Shown: piece by piece, positions 48,164-57,510 of the stretch | How positions within the stretch are numbered: the stretch's first letter is position 1 | Layout of the letters: every line of letters begins with the position of its first letter | Assembly: GCF_029697505.1 (NCBI RefSeq) | Contig: NZ_JARJEF010000002.1 | Span: 248,001-312,000 of the forward strand | Direction of reading: 5' to 3' | Length of the DNA stretch: 64,000 bases | Origin: Pseudophaeobacter profundi | GTDB taxonomy: Bacteria > Pseudomonadota > Alphaproteobacteria > Rhodobacterales > Rhodobacteraceae | Notes under the pieces: generated by a model | Databases searched by the model: none | What the model saw: the letters and a program-made list of their open reading frames with translations, nothing else | What the model was told of the DNA's origin: nothing | Made by a program: the position numbers and the translations under genes

Positions 48164-49117
48164 GTGAAAGATCTATCCGTTCCAAAGGCCAATATCGGAA
48201 AATTCAACGACAGCCATGTGACGGCAGATGGCGCAATGAGGGCCTCTGTTGCGCTGAGCCATCCCGAAACGCTTTGGTTCAACACGGGCACCCTGTGCAA
48301 TATCGAATGTGAGAATTGCTATATTCTCAGCTCTCCAACCAATGATGCGCTTGTCTATATCACCGCGGCAGAGGTCTGCGCCTTTCTGGACCAAATCGAG
48401 GCGCGGCAGTGGCCGATCCACGAGATAGGCTTTACCGGCGGCGAGCCCTTTATGAACCCCGAAATGATCGCCCTGACAGAATCCGCCCTGGCGCGTGGCT
48501 TTGAGGTGTTGATCCTGACCAATGCCATGCGGCCGATGATGCGCACATCCATGCGCACCGGCCTGCAGCGGCTAGAGGCCGCCTACCCCGGCAAGATGAC
48601 GCTGCGAGTATCGCTTGATCATTATACCCCAGCACAGCATGACCGCGAGCGCGGTATCGGCAGTTTTGACAAGACCCTTGAAGGCATGCGCTGGCTGCGT
48701 GATACGGGGCTGCGGATGGCGGTAGCAGGGCGAACGCTCTGGAACGAAACAGAGGCCGAGGCGCGCGCCGGGTTTGCCACGCTGTTTCAGAACAACGGTT
48801 TTGCGATTGACGCGCAGCATCCCGGCGAAACCGTGCTCTTTCCAGAGATGGATGAAACCGTCGAGGTGCCTGAAATCACGACCGAATGCTGGGGGATTTT
48901 GGATAAATCTCCGAAGGATGTAATGTGCGCATCCTCCCGGATGGTGGTCAAACGCCGAGGCGCGCAAACGCCTGCAGTACTGGCCTGCACTCTGCTGCCC
49001 TACGAAGAAGAGTTCGAGCTGGGCAAAACGCTGGCCGAAGCCGAGGCTCCGGTCCAGTTGAACCACCCTCACTGCGCCAAATTCTGCGTCTTGGGCGGCG
49101 CCAGCTGTTCGGGCTGA
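48164..49117 (+). CDS. radical SAM protein
   Basis: A 317-residue radical SAM enzyme. LCNIECENCYI gives the CxxxCxxC ligands of the 4Fe-4S cluster and GFTGGEPFMNPEM is the SAM-binding segment. C-terminal cysteines (HPHCAKFCVLGGASCSG, plus TECW, VMCAS and LACTL) might hold a further cluster, but they do not form a clear SPASM motif. The start is GTG at 48164, with GAGAG eight bases upstream; a GTG at 48155 is also possible. The substrate is unknown. It is divergent from zwf. Confidence 0.87.
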   Translation: MKDLSVPKANIGKFNDSHVTADGAMRASVALSHPETLWFNTGTLCNIECENCYILSSPTNDALVYITAAEVCAFLDQIEARQWPIHEIGFTGGEPFMNPEMIALTESALARGFEVLILTNAMRPMMRTSMRTGLQRLEAAYPGKMTLRVSLDHYTPAQHDRERGIGSFDKTLEGMRWLRDTGLRMAVAGRTLWNETEAEARAGFATLFQNNGFAIDAQHPGETVLFPEMDETVEVPEITTECWGILDKSPKDVMCASSRMVVKRRGAQTPAVLACTLLPYEEEFELGKTLAEAEAPVQLNHPHCAKFCVLGGASCSG

Positions 49118-49156
49118 CGGCCTGGCATCTGCTGCCTGAATCCGATGAATCTGCGA

Positions 49157-49426
49157 TCAGTGCAGGGTAAAGATCCCTTTGACATTGCGCCACTGTCCCG
49201 GGCTGATCATCTTGCGGTGGGTAAAGCGCACTGAATGCAGCGGCCCGTCCAGCTCGCGCTGCCAGAATTCGATGAATTCAAACAGCTTGGCGTGATCCGG
49301 CGCCAAATCGTAGTCCTGCCAGACATATGTATTTAAAACATGGGTGTAGTCGGGCATGTGATAGGTGAACTCGGCAGTGGTCAGCCCGTAGCCCTTTAGC
49401 ATGAGTTCCGTACTACTCTTCTCCAT
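49157..49426 (-). CDS. usg: Usg family protein
   Basis: An 89-residue protein of the alphaproteobacterial Usg family. YGLTTAEFTYHMPDYTHVL, TYVWQDYDLAPDH and HRKMISPGQWRNV match the family. The function is unknown. It has a strong AAGGAGG ribosome site. A hairpin (CTAGGC-aaaa-GCCTAG, 49451-49466) lies in its leader. Confidence 0.9.
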   Translation of the reverse strand: MEKSSTELMLKGYGLTTAEFTYHMPDYTHVLNTYVWQDYDLAPDHAKLFEFIEFWQRELDGPLHSVRFTHRKMISPGQWRNVKGIFTLH

Positions 49427-49541
49427 CTTGGCCTCCTTGGGAAAGCCCCCCTAGGCAAAAGCCTAGCCAGAAATGGTTAATGGCATCCAAACCGCATAAA
49501 ATGACAGGAAAACCCGGCAAAACCGGCAGCTTACTTGCGCC

Positions 49542-49568
49542 CTATATATGCACTCTGATAGGGTGGCC
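49542..49568 (+). promoter_or_regulatory. inverted repeat before gyrA
   Basis: CCCTAT and ATAGGG form an inverted repeat around TATATGC about 40-65 bp before the gyrA start, overlapping the expected promoter. It may be a regulatory site; this is uncertain. Confidence 0.3.
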
Positions 49569-49608
49569 CAACAACATATAGACCCATAGAAAAGAACGGG
49601 CAGTAAAC

Positions 49609-52353
49609 GTGACAGATACGCCGGAAACTCCTGATAACGCAGAAGAAAACCTTCCTCAGCGTTCCGCTTATGATGGCCCTACCATCTCTATCGAAGCGGA
49701 AATGAAGACCTCCTATCTGGACTATGCAATGTCCGTCATCGTCAGCCGGGCCATTCCCGACCTGCGCGATGGGCTGAAACCGGTGCATCGCCGTATTCTT
49801 TATGCGATGCATGAGACCGGCAATACCCATGACAAAAGCTACCGCAAGTCTGCCCGTCCCGTGGGCGATGTCATGGGTAAATACCACCCGCACGGTGACA
49901 GCGCGATCTATGACGCCCTGGTGCGGATGGCGCAGGACTTTTCGATGTCGCTACCGTTGCTTGACGGTCAGGGCAACTTTGGGTCGATGGACGGCGATAA
50001 CGCGGCGGCAATGCGTTATACCGAAGTGCGGATGGACAAACCTGCCGCCTTCATGCTGAACGATATCGAAAAAGAGACCGTCGACTTTCAGGACAACTAC
50101 GATGGCAAGGACCGTGAACCAACAGTTCTGCCAGCACGTTTCCCCAATATGCTGGTCAATGGCGCCGGCGGTATTGCCGTTGGCATGGCCACCAATATCC
50201 CGCCACATAACCTGGGCGAAGTGATCGACGCCACCCTGGCGCTGATTGATGATCCCGATCTCACCAGCGAACAGCTGATTGACTATGTGCCCGGCCCCGA
50301 CTTCCCAACTGGTGCCATCATGCTGGGCCGCTCGGGCGCGCGCAAAGCCTACCTTGAGGGGCGCGGCAGCGTCATCATCCGCTCCAAGACCCGCGTCGAG
50401 GAAATCCGCAAGGACCGCTATGCCATTGTGGTTGATGAGGTGCCTTATCAGGTCAACAAGGCGGCAATGATCGAAAAGATTGCCGAACAGGTGCGCGAGA
50501 AGAAGATCGAGGGCGTCGCCCACGTTCAGGATGAATCCGACCGTAACGGCGTGCGGGTGGTGATTGAACTGAAACGCGATGCCACCCCCGAGGTGGTACT
50601 GAATCAGTTGTTCCGCTTCACCCCGATGCAGACCTATTTTGGCTGCAACATGCTGGCGCTGAACGGCGGCCGCCCCGAGCAGCTGACCCTGCGCCGCTTC
50701 CTCACGTCTTTCATTGATTTCCGCGAAGATGTGGTGGCGCGCCGCACCGCCTATCTGCTGCGCAAGGCCCGCGAGCGCAGCCATGTGCTGTGTGGTCTGG
50801 CCGTGGCCGTTACCAATATCGACGAAATCGTTGCCACCATTCGCCAATCCGCCGATGCCGCCGAGGCCCGCGAAAAACTGATGACCCGGCGCTGGCCTGC
50901 GCAGCCCATTCTGCAGTATATCGCGCTGATTGATGATCCGACCCATACTGCCAATGAAGATGGCACCTATAACCTGTCGGAAACCCAGGCCCGCGCCATC
51001 CTGGAACTGCGCCTGCAGCGCCTGACACAGATCGGCGTCAAAGAAGTCACCGACGAGTTGGAAGAGCTGGCAAGCAAGATCAAGGAATATCTTGAAATCC
51101 TGTCCTCGCGCGAACGCATCATGGGCATCATCGGCGATGAGCTGCGCGAAGTCCGCGACCAGTTTGCCGTGCCGCGCCGCACCGAGATCGTCGACTGGTC
51201 CGGTGACATGGACGACGAAGACCTGATCGAGCGCGAAGACATGGTGGTGACTGTGACGTCGGGTGGCTATATCAAACGCACACCCTTGGGTGATTTTCGG
51301 GCGCAAAAACGCGGCGGCAAGGGCCTGTCAGGGATGCAGACCAAGGAAGAGGATGTTGTCACCAACCTCTTTGTCGCCAATACCCATACGCAGCTGTTGT
51401 TCTTCACCACCGATGGCATGGTCTACAAGCTCAAGACCTGGCGTCTGCCGCAGGGCGGGCGCACCTCCAAGGGTAAGGCCATCATCAATATCCTGCCAAT
51501 CCCGACAGGTGTCTCTATTGCCGCCATCATGCCAGTGGATCGCCCCGATAATGAATGGGCCGACCTGCAGATCGTCTTTGCGACCTCTGCCGGTACCGTA
51601 CGGCGTAACCGCCTGTCAGATTTCACAAATGTGAAATCCAACGGCAAGATCGCGATGAAGTTCGAAGACGAACATGCCGAGACCAAGCTCATCAATGCCC
51701 GCATCTGTTCCGAAGAGGACGATGTGATGCTGGTGACCAATACCGGTCGTGCCATCCGCTTCCCCACCACCGAGGTCCGCGTCTTTAACAGTCGCAACTC
51801 TGTCGGGGTACGTGGCATCAGGCTGGGTGACGGGGATGAAGTTGTCTCCATGTCGGTAATCCGTCATTTCGATGCGACCTCGGAAGAGCGTACCGCCTAC
51901 CTGAAACGGCGCCGCGCGGTTGCCGGACTGGCCGATGATGGCGAGACCTCAGAGGAAGACGACGCGGTGGAAAACGCCAATATCACCCAGGAACGCTATG
52001 CCGAAATGTCGGCTGCGGAAAATCTGATCCTTACGATTACCTCCGGCGGTGCGGGCAAGCTCAGCTCTAGCCATGATTACCCGGTGCGGGGACGTGGCGG
52101 TATGGGCGTTGCGGCCATGGACAAGGCCATGCGCGGCGGTGCCCTGCTGGCCTCCTTCCCGGTCACACTGGAAGATCAGATCATGCTGGCGACTTCCAAG
52201 GGGCAATCCATCCGGGTGCCCGTCGAAGGCATTTCCTTCCGCTCGCGTTCTGCTGGCGGGGTGCGGGTCTTTAACACCGGCAAGGGCGAAGAGGTGGTTT
52301 CGGTCGCCTGGATCGCCGAAAACGGTGAAGAGGACGCGGCAGCCGAAGAATAA
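49609..52353 (+). CDS. gyrA: DNA gyrase subunit A
   Basis: A 914-residue gyrase A. The catalytic tyrosine is in AAMRYTE. The quinolone region reads [15 protein letters not shown], with serine and aspartate at the two usual resistance positions, so it looks wild type. Six beta-pinwheel repeats follow with the GyrA-box [11 protein letters not shown]; the acidic tail is DAAAEE. GyrA cuts DNA in the GyrA2B2 complex and introduces negative supercoils. The start is GTG. Confidence 0.98.
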   Translation: MTDTPETPDNAEENLPQRSAYDGPTISIEAEMKTSYLDYAMSVIVSRAIPDLRDGLKPVHRRILYAMHETGNTHDKSYRKSARPVGDVMGKYHPHGDSAIYDALVRMAQDFSMSLPLLDGQGNFGSMDGDNAAAMRYTEVRMDKPAAFMLNDIEKETVDFQDNYDGKDREPTVLPARFPNMLVNGAGGIAVGMATNIPPHNLGEVIDATLALIDDPDLTSEQLIDYVPGPDFPTGAIMLGRSGARKAYLEGRGSVIIRSKTRVEEIRKDRYAIVVDEVPYQVNKAAMIEKIAEQVREKKIEGVAHVQDESDRNGVRVVIELKRDATPEVVLNQLFRFTPMQTYFGCNMLALNGGRPEQLTLRRFLTSFIDFREDVVARRTAYLLRKARERSHVLCGLAVAVTNIDEIVATIRQSADAAEAREKLMTRRWPAQPILQYIALIDDPTHTANEDGTYNLSETQARAILELRLQRLTQIGVKEVTDELEELASKIKEYLEILSSRERIMGIIGDELREVRDQFAVPRRTEIVDWSGDMDDEDLIEREDMVVTVTSGGYIKRTPLGDFRAQKRGGKGLSGMQTKEEDVVTNLFVANTHTQLLFFTTDGMVYKLKTWRLPQGGRTSKGKAIINILPIPTGVSIAAIMPVDRPDNEWADLQIVFATSAGTVRRNRLSDFTNVKSNGKIAMKFEDEHAETKLINARICSEEDDVMLVTNTGRAIRFPTTEVRVFNSRNSVGVRGIRLGDGDEVVSMSVIRHFDATSEERTAYLKRRRAVAGLADDGETSEEDDAVENANITQERYAEMSAAENLILTITSGGAGKLSSSHDYPVRGRGGMGVAAMDKAMRGGALLASFPVTLEDQIMLATSKGQSIRVPVEGISFRSRSAGGVRVFNTGKGEEVVSVAWIAENGEEDAAAEE

Positions 52354-52383
52354 TCTTGCTTTAGCAACAAGCACTTAAGATCG

Positions 52384-52426
52384 GACCTATGGCCAGCTTC
52401 AGCCGATAGCTGGCCATAGGTCTTTT
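52384..52426 (+). terminator. intrinsic terminator of gyrA
   Basis: A perfect 14-bp stem (52384-52397 with 52409-52422, GACCTATGGCCAGC) is followed by TTTTGCTTTC. Confidence 0.92.
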
Positions 52427-52613
52427 GCTTTCAGGCTGGATCAGTCACTGTCGGGTGAACCGCCATCCTTACCCATAGGGATCAAGGAAGAGGTGCGTCG
52501 GGTTTTCCCCGCTATAGACCACGGCAATGGTCAGGCAGGAAATTTTAACGTAACCGAAGGTTTTTGCCGCTATCAAAGGGTCTCAAAACCCACAATTTTG
52601 GCAGGGCCTTTTC

Positions 52614-52964
52614 ATGAATCTCTATCACTGCTCAATTGATCTTCATAATGAAGCCAAAGCGCTGGCCTTTGCCGGAGCCGTGGACCAATGGATGGCCTAT
52701 CTGAAAGAGCGCGGTGTTGTGAGCGGGCATCGACTGCTGCGGCGCAAGCTGAACCTTGCAAGCGACAATTGCCGGGATTTCCTGTTGGAGATTGAGTTTG
52801 CGAACCTCAGCCAGCTGGATGATGCCTTTCGGGTTCTAGGCGAAAGTGACGAAGAGGTTGAGCGGCTGTATCGCAACGTGAACAACTTGATTGCCCATGC
52901 AGAATTCGGCCTCTTCCGCCCCTTCCCCGATCCTGAACGCGCCGAGCGCATGGCGCTGATCTGA
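52614..52964 (+). CDS. small conserved protein, possibly DUF6614
   Basis: A 116-residue soluble protein, mostly helical with a ferredoxin-like pattern (start MNLYHCSIDLHNEAKALAFA). It resembles a small Rhodobacterales family, perhaps DUF6614. It has its own terminator. Function unknown. Confidence 0.7.
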   Translation: MNLYHCSIDLHNEAKALAFAGAVDQWMAYLKERGVVSGHRLLRRKLNLASDNCRDFLLEIEFANLSQLDDAFRVLGESDEEVERLYRNVNNLIAHAEFGLFRPFPDPERAERMALI

Positions 52965-52997
52965 ACGCAGCCCGACAAGCCCCCGTCGACAATGAAA

Positions 52998-53026
52998 AAA
53001 GGCCAGGCATTTGCCCGGCCTTTCTT
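52998..53026 (+). terminator. intrinsic terminator
   Basis: AAAGGCC-A-GGC pairs with GCC-C-GGCCTTT and is followed by CTTTT. Its left side is an A-run, so it may also serve the convergent M32 peptidase gene. Confidence 0.8.
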
Positions 53027-53046
53027 TTACGGTCTGCACGGCCCTA

Positions 53047-54519
53047 TCAGAGCGCATAGAGCGTGGTGAATTTATCCGTCAGATACTGCATCAGCGGTTC
53101 TGGGCTTGGCGCCATGCCAGCGGCATGGACAATGGTGTCACGCGGGCTGCGCAGACCGCCGTATTGTTGCAGGTTTTCACGCAGCCAACCGGTGGCAGAG
53201 GCGGTATTGCCCGCCGCAAGCTCGGCGTCGAGATCCGGCAGGTCAGCGCGCAGTTTCTGGTTCAGACAGCCCGCATAGACATTGCCCAGTGCATAGGTCG
53301 GGAAATAACCAAACAGGCCAACCGACCAATGCACATCCTGCAGGCAGCCGTTCGACGGCTTATCCACGGAATAGCCGAAATCGGCAGCAAAACGATCATT
53401 CCAGGCAGCCTCCAGATCGGTGACCTCCAGATCCCCAGCCATCAAGGCGCGCTCTAGGTCAAAGCGCAGCATCACATGCAGGTTGTATTGCAACTCATCC
53501 GCCTCGGTACGGATAAAGCCGGGATGAACCCGGTTCACCGCGCGATAAAAAGCCTGTGCATCCGGGATGCCAAAGTCACCAAACTCTGCCCGCATTTCAC
53601 CATAAAGCCAGCTGGTAAAGGCCGCGCCACGCCCGATCTGGTTTTCATATATCCGGCTTTGGCTTTCATGCACGCCCATAGAGACACCGCTTCCCAGTGG
53701 CGTCAGCAGGAAATCCTGGCTGATACCCTGTTCATAGGCCGCATGGCCGACCTCATGGATGGTCGAGTAGAAACAATTGAACGGGTCATCTTCGCTGGTG
53801 CGGGTGGTGATCCGCACATCCAGGCCGCTGCCGGAACTGAAAGGATGAACCGCCTTGTCGACACGCCCATGGCGCATGTCATAACCAAAGGTCTTGGCCA
53901 GTTTGCGCGTCAGCTGCATCTGCGCCTGCTCGGAAAAGCGCCCTTCAACTGCCTTGGGCGCGGGGCGTTCCAACACCTGGGCGCGCAGATCAACCAGGCC
54001 GGGGCGCATGGCGTCAAAGATCGCCGCGATTTCAGCGGCGGTTGTGCCCTGTTCATAGTCTGCGACCATGGCGTCATAGACATCGCCCCCTGCGGCCAGG
54101 GCCTGGCCTTCCTCGCGCTTCAGGGCGACAACCTCTTGCAGCACCGGCAAAAAGGCTGCCACGTCTTCTGCCGCGCGGGCTGCGGCCCATTTTCCCTGTG
54201 CTTCGGATGTCACGCGGGCAAGCCGTTTTGCCAGATCGCTTGGCACCTTGACGGCACGCTCATAGCTACGCTTGATCTCGCGCAGCTGCGCGCGGCCAGC
54301 CTCATCCGGTGCCACAGCCGTTTCCAGCCAGTCGCCCACTACAGCAGAGCACCGGCGGCCATGGATCACCGCCTCAATGGCGGCCATTTCTTCGCCGCGC
54401 TGTGGCGCAGCGCCACGCGGCATCACGGTTTCCTGATCCCAGCCAAGCCGCCCGGCAATCTGCGCCAGCGCCTGGGTGTCCCGTTCATAGGCCATCAGGC
54501 TGTCGAATGTATTTGTCAT
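53047..54519 (-). CDS. M32 family metallocarboxypeptidase
   Basis: A 490-residue M32 (thermostable carboxypeptidase 1) enzyme. The zinc motif HExxH is in STIHEVGHAAYEQG and the downstream glutamate ligand in GVHESQSRIYENQIGR. It removes C-terminal residues from peptides in the cytoplasm. Length matches the family. It lies three bases after ctaA and is likely cotranscribed. Confidence 0.95.
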   Translation of the reverse strand: MTNTFDSLMAYERDTQALAQIAGRLGWDQETVMPRGAAPQRGEEMAAIEAVIHGRRCSAVVGDWLETAVAPDEAGRAQLREIKRSYERAVKVPSDLAKRLARVTSEAQGKWAAARAAEDVAAFLPVLQEVVALKREEGQALAAGGDVYDAMVADYEQGTTAAEIAAIFDAMRPGLVDLRAQVLERPAPKAVEGRFSEQAQMQLTRKLAKTFGYDMRHGRVDKAVHPFSSGSGLDVRITTRTSEDDPFNCFYSTIHEVGHAAYEQGISQDFLLTPLGSGVSMGVHESQSRIYENQIGRGAAFTSWLYGEMRAEFGDFGIPDAQAFYRAVNRVHPGFIRTEADELQYNLHVMLRFDLERALMAGDLEVTDLEAAWNDRFAADFGYSVDKPSNGCLQDVHWSVGLFGYFPTYALGNVYAGCLNQKLRADLPDLDAELAAGNTASATGWLRENLQQYGGLRSPRDTIVHAAGMAPSPEPLMQYLTDKFTTLYAL

Positions 54520-54522
54520 AGC

Positions 54523-55671
54523 TCAGTGGTCCTTGATCGAAGTTGCAACAGGATAGGCGGCCAGGAACCGCCCGCGCAGGATCGCCACCCAGAGGCCAAC
54601 CGCCACAAGCTGGTGCAGAATGGCTGCATGCCAGGGGGCTGCGTAGAGGACGGTGATCACGCCCAGTAGGATTTGCAGCGACAAAACTGCAAAGATCAGA
54701 TTAAAGGCGTTGCGGGTTGCCGGATGGGCAGAGCCACGCCCCCGCAGCCACACAACGACCGCGAAAGCAAACAGAAGATAGCCGCTCACCCGATGGATAA
54801 ACTGCACCAATCCAGGGTTTTCAAAGAAGTTCTTCCATAGCGGCTCGATCATCAGCGGGTTTGGGGGCAGCAGCTGCCCGCCCATCAACGGCCAATCCGT
54901 ATAAGAGCGGCCGGCATCAATGCCCGCAACCAGCGCGCCCAGCAGGATTTGCAAAAAGGCAAAATGCAAAAGCCCGGTGGACAAGCCGAAAATCTTCGCC
55001 TCTTTGGCGCGGCGCGCCTGCATCAGGTCACGTTCGGAGCGCCCCAACAAAAAGACATACCAGGCAATGACCCCCAGGATGACAAAGGCCAACCCTAGAT
55101 GCGTTGCCAGCCGATAAGAGGCAACTGCGGTCATACCTTCTCCCTGTGTGACCCCCGAAGAGACCATCCACCAGCCAATGGCACCCTGTAGGCCACCAAG
55201 CAGCCCCGGCAGCGCCAGACGTCCCGCCCAGCCTGTTGGGATGCTGCGGGTCACGAAAAAGCCGATAAACCCGATGGCCCAGACCAGGCCCATGACCCGG
55301 CCCAGCTGGCGATGGCCCCATTCCCACCAATAAATGGATTTGAAATCCGCAAGCTGCATCCACTTGTTTTCAATCTGCCACTGATCAATCTGTTTGTACT
55401 TGGCAAATTCCGCCTGCCAGTCGGCCTCGCTTAGCGGTGGGATCGCGCCGGTGACCGGACGCCATTCGGTGATCGACAAGCCAGAATCGGTCAGCCGGGT
55501 CAGCCCGCCCACCACAATCATCGCCACCACCAGCGCAAAGAGCGCCATCAACCAACCCCGGATCGCCCCGCGGGCGCCGCGGCGTCCGCGATCGATCATC
55601 CCCGGTGCAGCCTGTGGTGCGGCGTCGGACTTGCTGCCCTCAACCTCTTCAAAAATATTGCGCTTGCTCAT
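54523..55671 (-). CDS. ctaA: heme A synthase (Cox15/CtaA)
   Basis: A 382-residue membrane protein with about eight helices. The heme histidines are in WWEWGHRQLGRVMG, TAVASYRLATHLGLAF, FIHRVSGYLLF and LHQLVAVGLWV. CtaA oxidises heme O to heme A for aa3-type cytochrome oxidase, pointing to aerobic respiration. ATG at 55671 was chosen (MSKRNIFEEVEGS). Confidence 0.95.
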   Translation of the reverse strand: MSKRNIFEEVEGSKSDAAPQAAPGMIDRGRRGARGAIRGWLMALFALVVAMIVVGGLTRLTDSGLSITEWRPVTGAIPPLSEADWQAEFAKYKQIDQWQIENKWMQLADFKSIYWWEWGHRQLGRVMGLVWAIGFIGFFVTRSIPTGWAGRLALPGLLGGLQGAIGWWMVSSGVTQGEGMTAVASYRLATHLGLAFVILGVIAWYVFLLGRSERDLMQARRAKEAKIFGLSTGLLHFAFLQILLGALVAGIDAGRSYTDWPLMGGQLLPPNPLMIEPLWKNFFENPGLVQFIHRVSGYLLFAFAVVVWLRGRGSAHPATRNAFNLIFAVLSLQILLGVITVLYAAPWHAAILHQLVAVGLWVAILRGRFLAAYPVATSIKDH

Positions 55672-55755
55672 GCTTGCCTCTTTCAGATCCGCCGCCACGC
55701 TAGGCAGGCTTTTCAGGAAGGTCCAGTACCAGACGGCCTGGAAATCAGGGACGTG

Positions 55756-56559
55756 TTACAGACGCCATTTTTTGGTCGGCCCGCTGTCACCCTGCCCCTT
55801 GGTTTCACCATTCTCGGTCTCGCTCTGCTTCCAGCGCACCATCTGGCGCATGATGCCATGCAGCATCTGCACATCGGCCCGTGTCAGCCGCATACGGCTG
55901 AACATATTCCGGAATACCACTTTCATGCCCTCGGATTTTGTGGGCGGAAAGAAATAACCCGCCTCATCCAGACGATCCTCATAGTGGCTGACCAGGGCTT
56001 CGACGTCGCGCCCGGTCGCCCAGTCTGTTTTCCCCAGCTCGGTGACCTCATCAGCAACCTCTTGCGATTGGCGCTGCCATTCATAGGCGGTCAACAAAAC
56101 ACATTGCCCCAGGTTCAATGAGGCAAAGTCAGGATTCACCGGCACCGAAATAATGGCATTGGCGCGGGCGATATCGTCGTTTTCCAGCCCAGCGCGTTCG
56201 GGACCAAACAGCACCGCAACCTTTTCCCCTGCCCGAATTTTCTGCTGCGCCAGCTTCATAGCCGCCTCGGGGCTGTAGACAGGTTTGACCAATTCACGCG
56301 GGCGGGCGGTGGTGGCAAACACGAAAGAGCAATCCTGCAGCGCGGCGGGCAGATCCTCTGCCAGGCAGGCCTCGTCCAATAGCCGCCCAGCGCCAGAGGC
56401 CATGGCAACCGCCTTGGGGTTTGGCCAACCATCGCGCGGCGCGACAATGCGCATCCGGTCAAGTCCAAAGTTCCACATGGCACGGGCGGCGGCCCCGATG
56501 TTTTCGCCCATCTGCGGGCGGACCAGGACAAAGGCAGGTTGTGGCGTGTCGCTTGGCAT
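55756..56559 (-). CDS. trmJ: tRNA (cytidine/uridine-2'-O)-methyltransferase, TrmJ type
   Basis: A 267-residue SPOUT enzyme. Motif 1 is VRPQMGENIGAAARAMWNFG and the knot is in LFGPERAGLENDDI and ASLNLGQCVLLTAYEW. TrmJ methylates ribose 32 of several tRNAs. ATG at 56559 was selected with GGAGAGA upstream (a second ATG at 56562 is adjacent). About 80 C-terminal residues form a helical tail, as in E. coli TrmJ. The exact tRNA target is inferred. Confidence 0.86.
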   Translation of the reverse strand: MPSDTPQPAFVLVRPQMGENIGAAARAMWNFGLDRMRIVAPRDGWPNPKAVAMASGAGRLLDEACLAEDLPAALQDCSFVFATTARPRELVKPVYSPEAAMKLAQQKIRAGEKVAVLFGPERAGLENDDIARANAIISVPVNPDFASLNLGQCVLLTAYEWQRQSQEVADEVTELGKTDWATGRDVEALVSHYEDRLDEAGYFFPPTKSEGMKVVFRNMFSRMRLTRADVQMLHGIMRQMVRWKQSETENGETKGQGDSGPTKKWRL

Positions 56560-56786
56560 CATTCTCTCCGCAAAATACCGCTCTGCTGTAGTATCCAGAT
56601 CGCCGATGAGCAAGCCATTAGCCAGCCCAGTGGTGCGGCAATCAGCGCCAGAGCCCCCTGCCTGCTGCAACTTTACGGCCAGATGGCCGATTTGCCCAAC
56701 CAAGACCAGCCAAGACCTTGCAGAAGCTTGCGTTCACCCATAGATCCGCTACAACCCATTGTTCAAAGCGAACAGGAGTAACCTGC

Positions 56787-57419
56787 ATGGAAGACGCCGC
56801 ACAAGCCCCCGAAGCCCCGCAGATTTACCTGATCTCCCCCCCCAGTTTTGAGCTTGGCCGCTTTCCCGATGTGCTGGCCCGCGTACTGGACAGCACCGAG
56901 ATCGCCTGCCTGCGCCTGAATATGGCCAGCCGCGACGAAGACACCTTGAGCCGGGCCGGTGACGCCCTGCGCGAGGTCTGTCATGCCCGCGAGGTCGCCA
57001 TTGTGATCAGCGATCACCAGATCCTGGCAGAGCGTCTGGGTCTGGACGGGGTGCATTTGAACGATGCCTCCAAATCGGTACGCACCGCGCGCAAGGCGCT
57101 GGGCCCCGACGCAGTGGTTGGCAGCTTTTGCGGCGCCTCGCGTCACGATGGCATCAGCGCCGCCGAAGCCGGCGCCGATTACGTCAGCTTTGGCCCCGTT
57201 GGCACCTCTGGCCTGGGGGATGGCGCCGTGGCCGAGCAGGATCTGTTTGACTGGTGGTCGCAGATGATAGAGGTGCCAGTCGTGGCCGAAGGCGGCCTGA
57301 CCGAAGATCTGATCCGCAGCACCTCTCCGTTTACTGATTTCTTTGGCCTGGGCGAAGAAATCTGGAATACCGAAGATCCGGCTGCCACCTTGAACCGCTT
57401 TATGGTGGCGATGCGCTAA
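56787..57419 (+). CDS. ThiE/TenI-like (thiamine phosphate synthase family) protein
   Basis: A 210-residue TIM-barrel protein. LGLDGVHLND and AGADYVSFGPVGTSGLGDG are the places of the ThiE substrate motifs. The usual FGP(I/V)FxTxTK phosphate loop is altered to FGPVGTSGLGDG, so it may not be an ordinary ThiE. AGGAG lies ten bases before the ATG. No other thi genes are near. Confidence 0.8.
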   Translation: MEDAAQAPEAPQIYLISPPSFELGRFPDVLARVLDSTEIACLRLNMASRDEDTLSRAGDALREVCHAREVAIVISDHQILAERLGLDGVHLNDASKSVRTARKALGPDAVVGSFCGASRHDGISAAEAGADYVSFGPVGTSGLGDGAVAEQDLFDWWSQMIEVPVVAEGGLTEDLIRSTSPFTDFFGLGEEIWNTEDPAATLNRFMVAMR

Positions 57420-57452
57420 AGCGGACAGCCCGCGCATCCCCCAAACACCAAG

Positions 57453-57481
57453 AGGCGCCTGCAACATTTCAGGCGCCTTTT
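57453..57481 (+). terminator. intrinsic terminator of ThiE-like gene
   Basis: AGGCGCCTG pairs with CAGGCGCCT and is followed by TTTT. Confidence 0.88.
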
Positions 57482-57510
57482 GCATATGCCGGTGCCCCAA
57501 TCAGAGGGGC

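Noticed and set aside
49951-51306. 451-codon open frame opposite gyrA
   Set aside because: It is an antisense mirror of gyrA, with His/Gly/Gln-rich nonsense composition.
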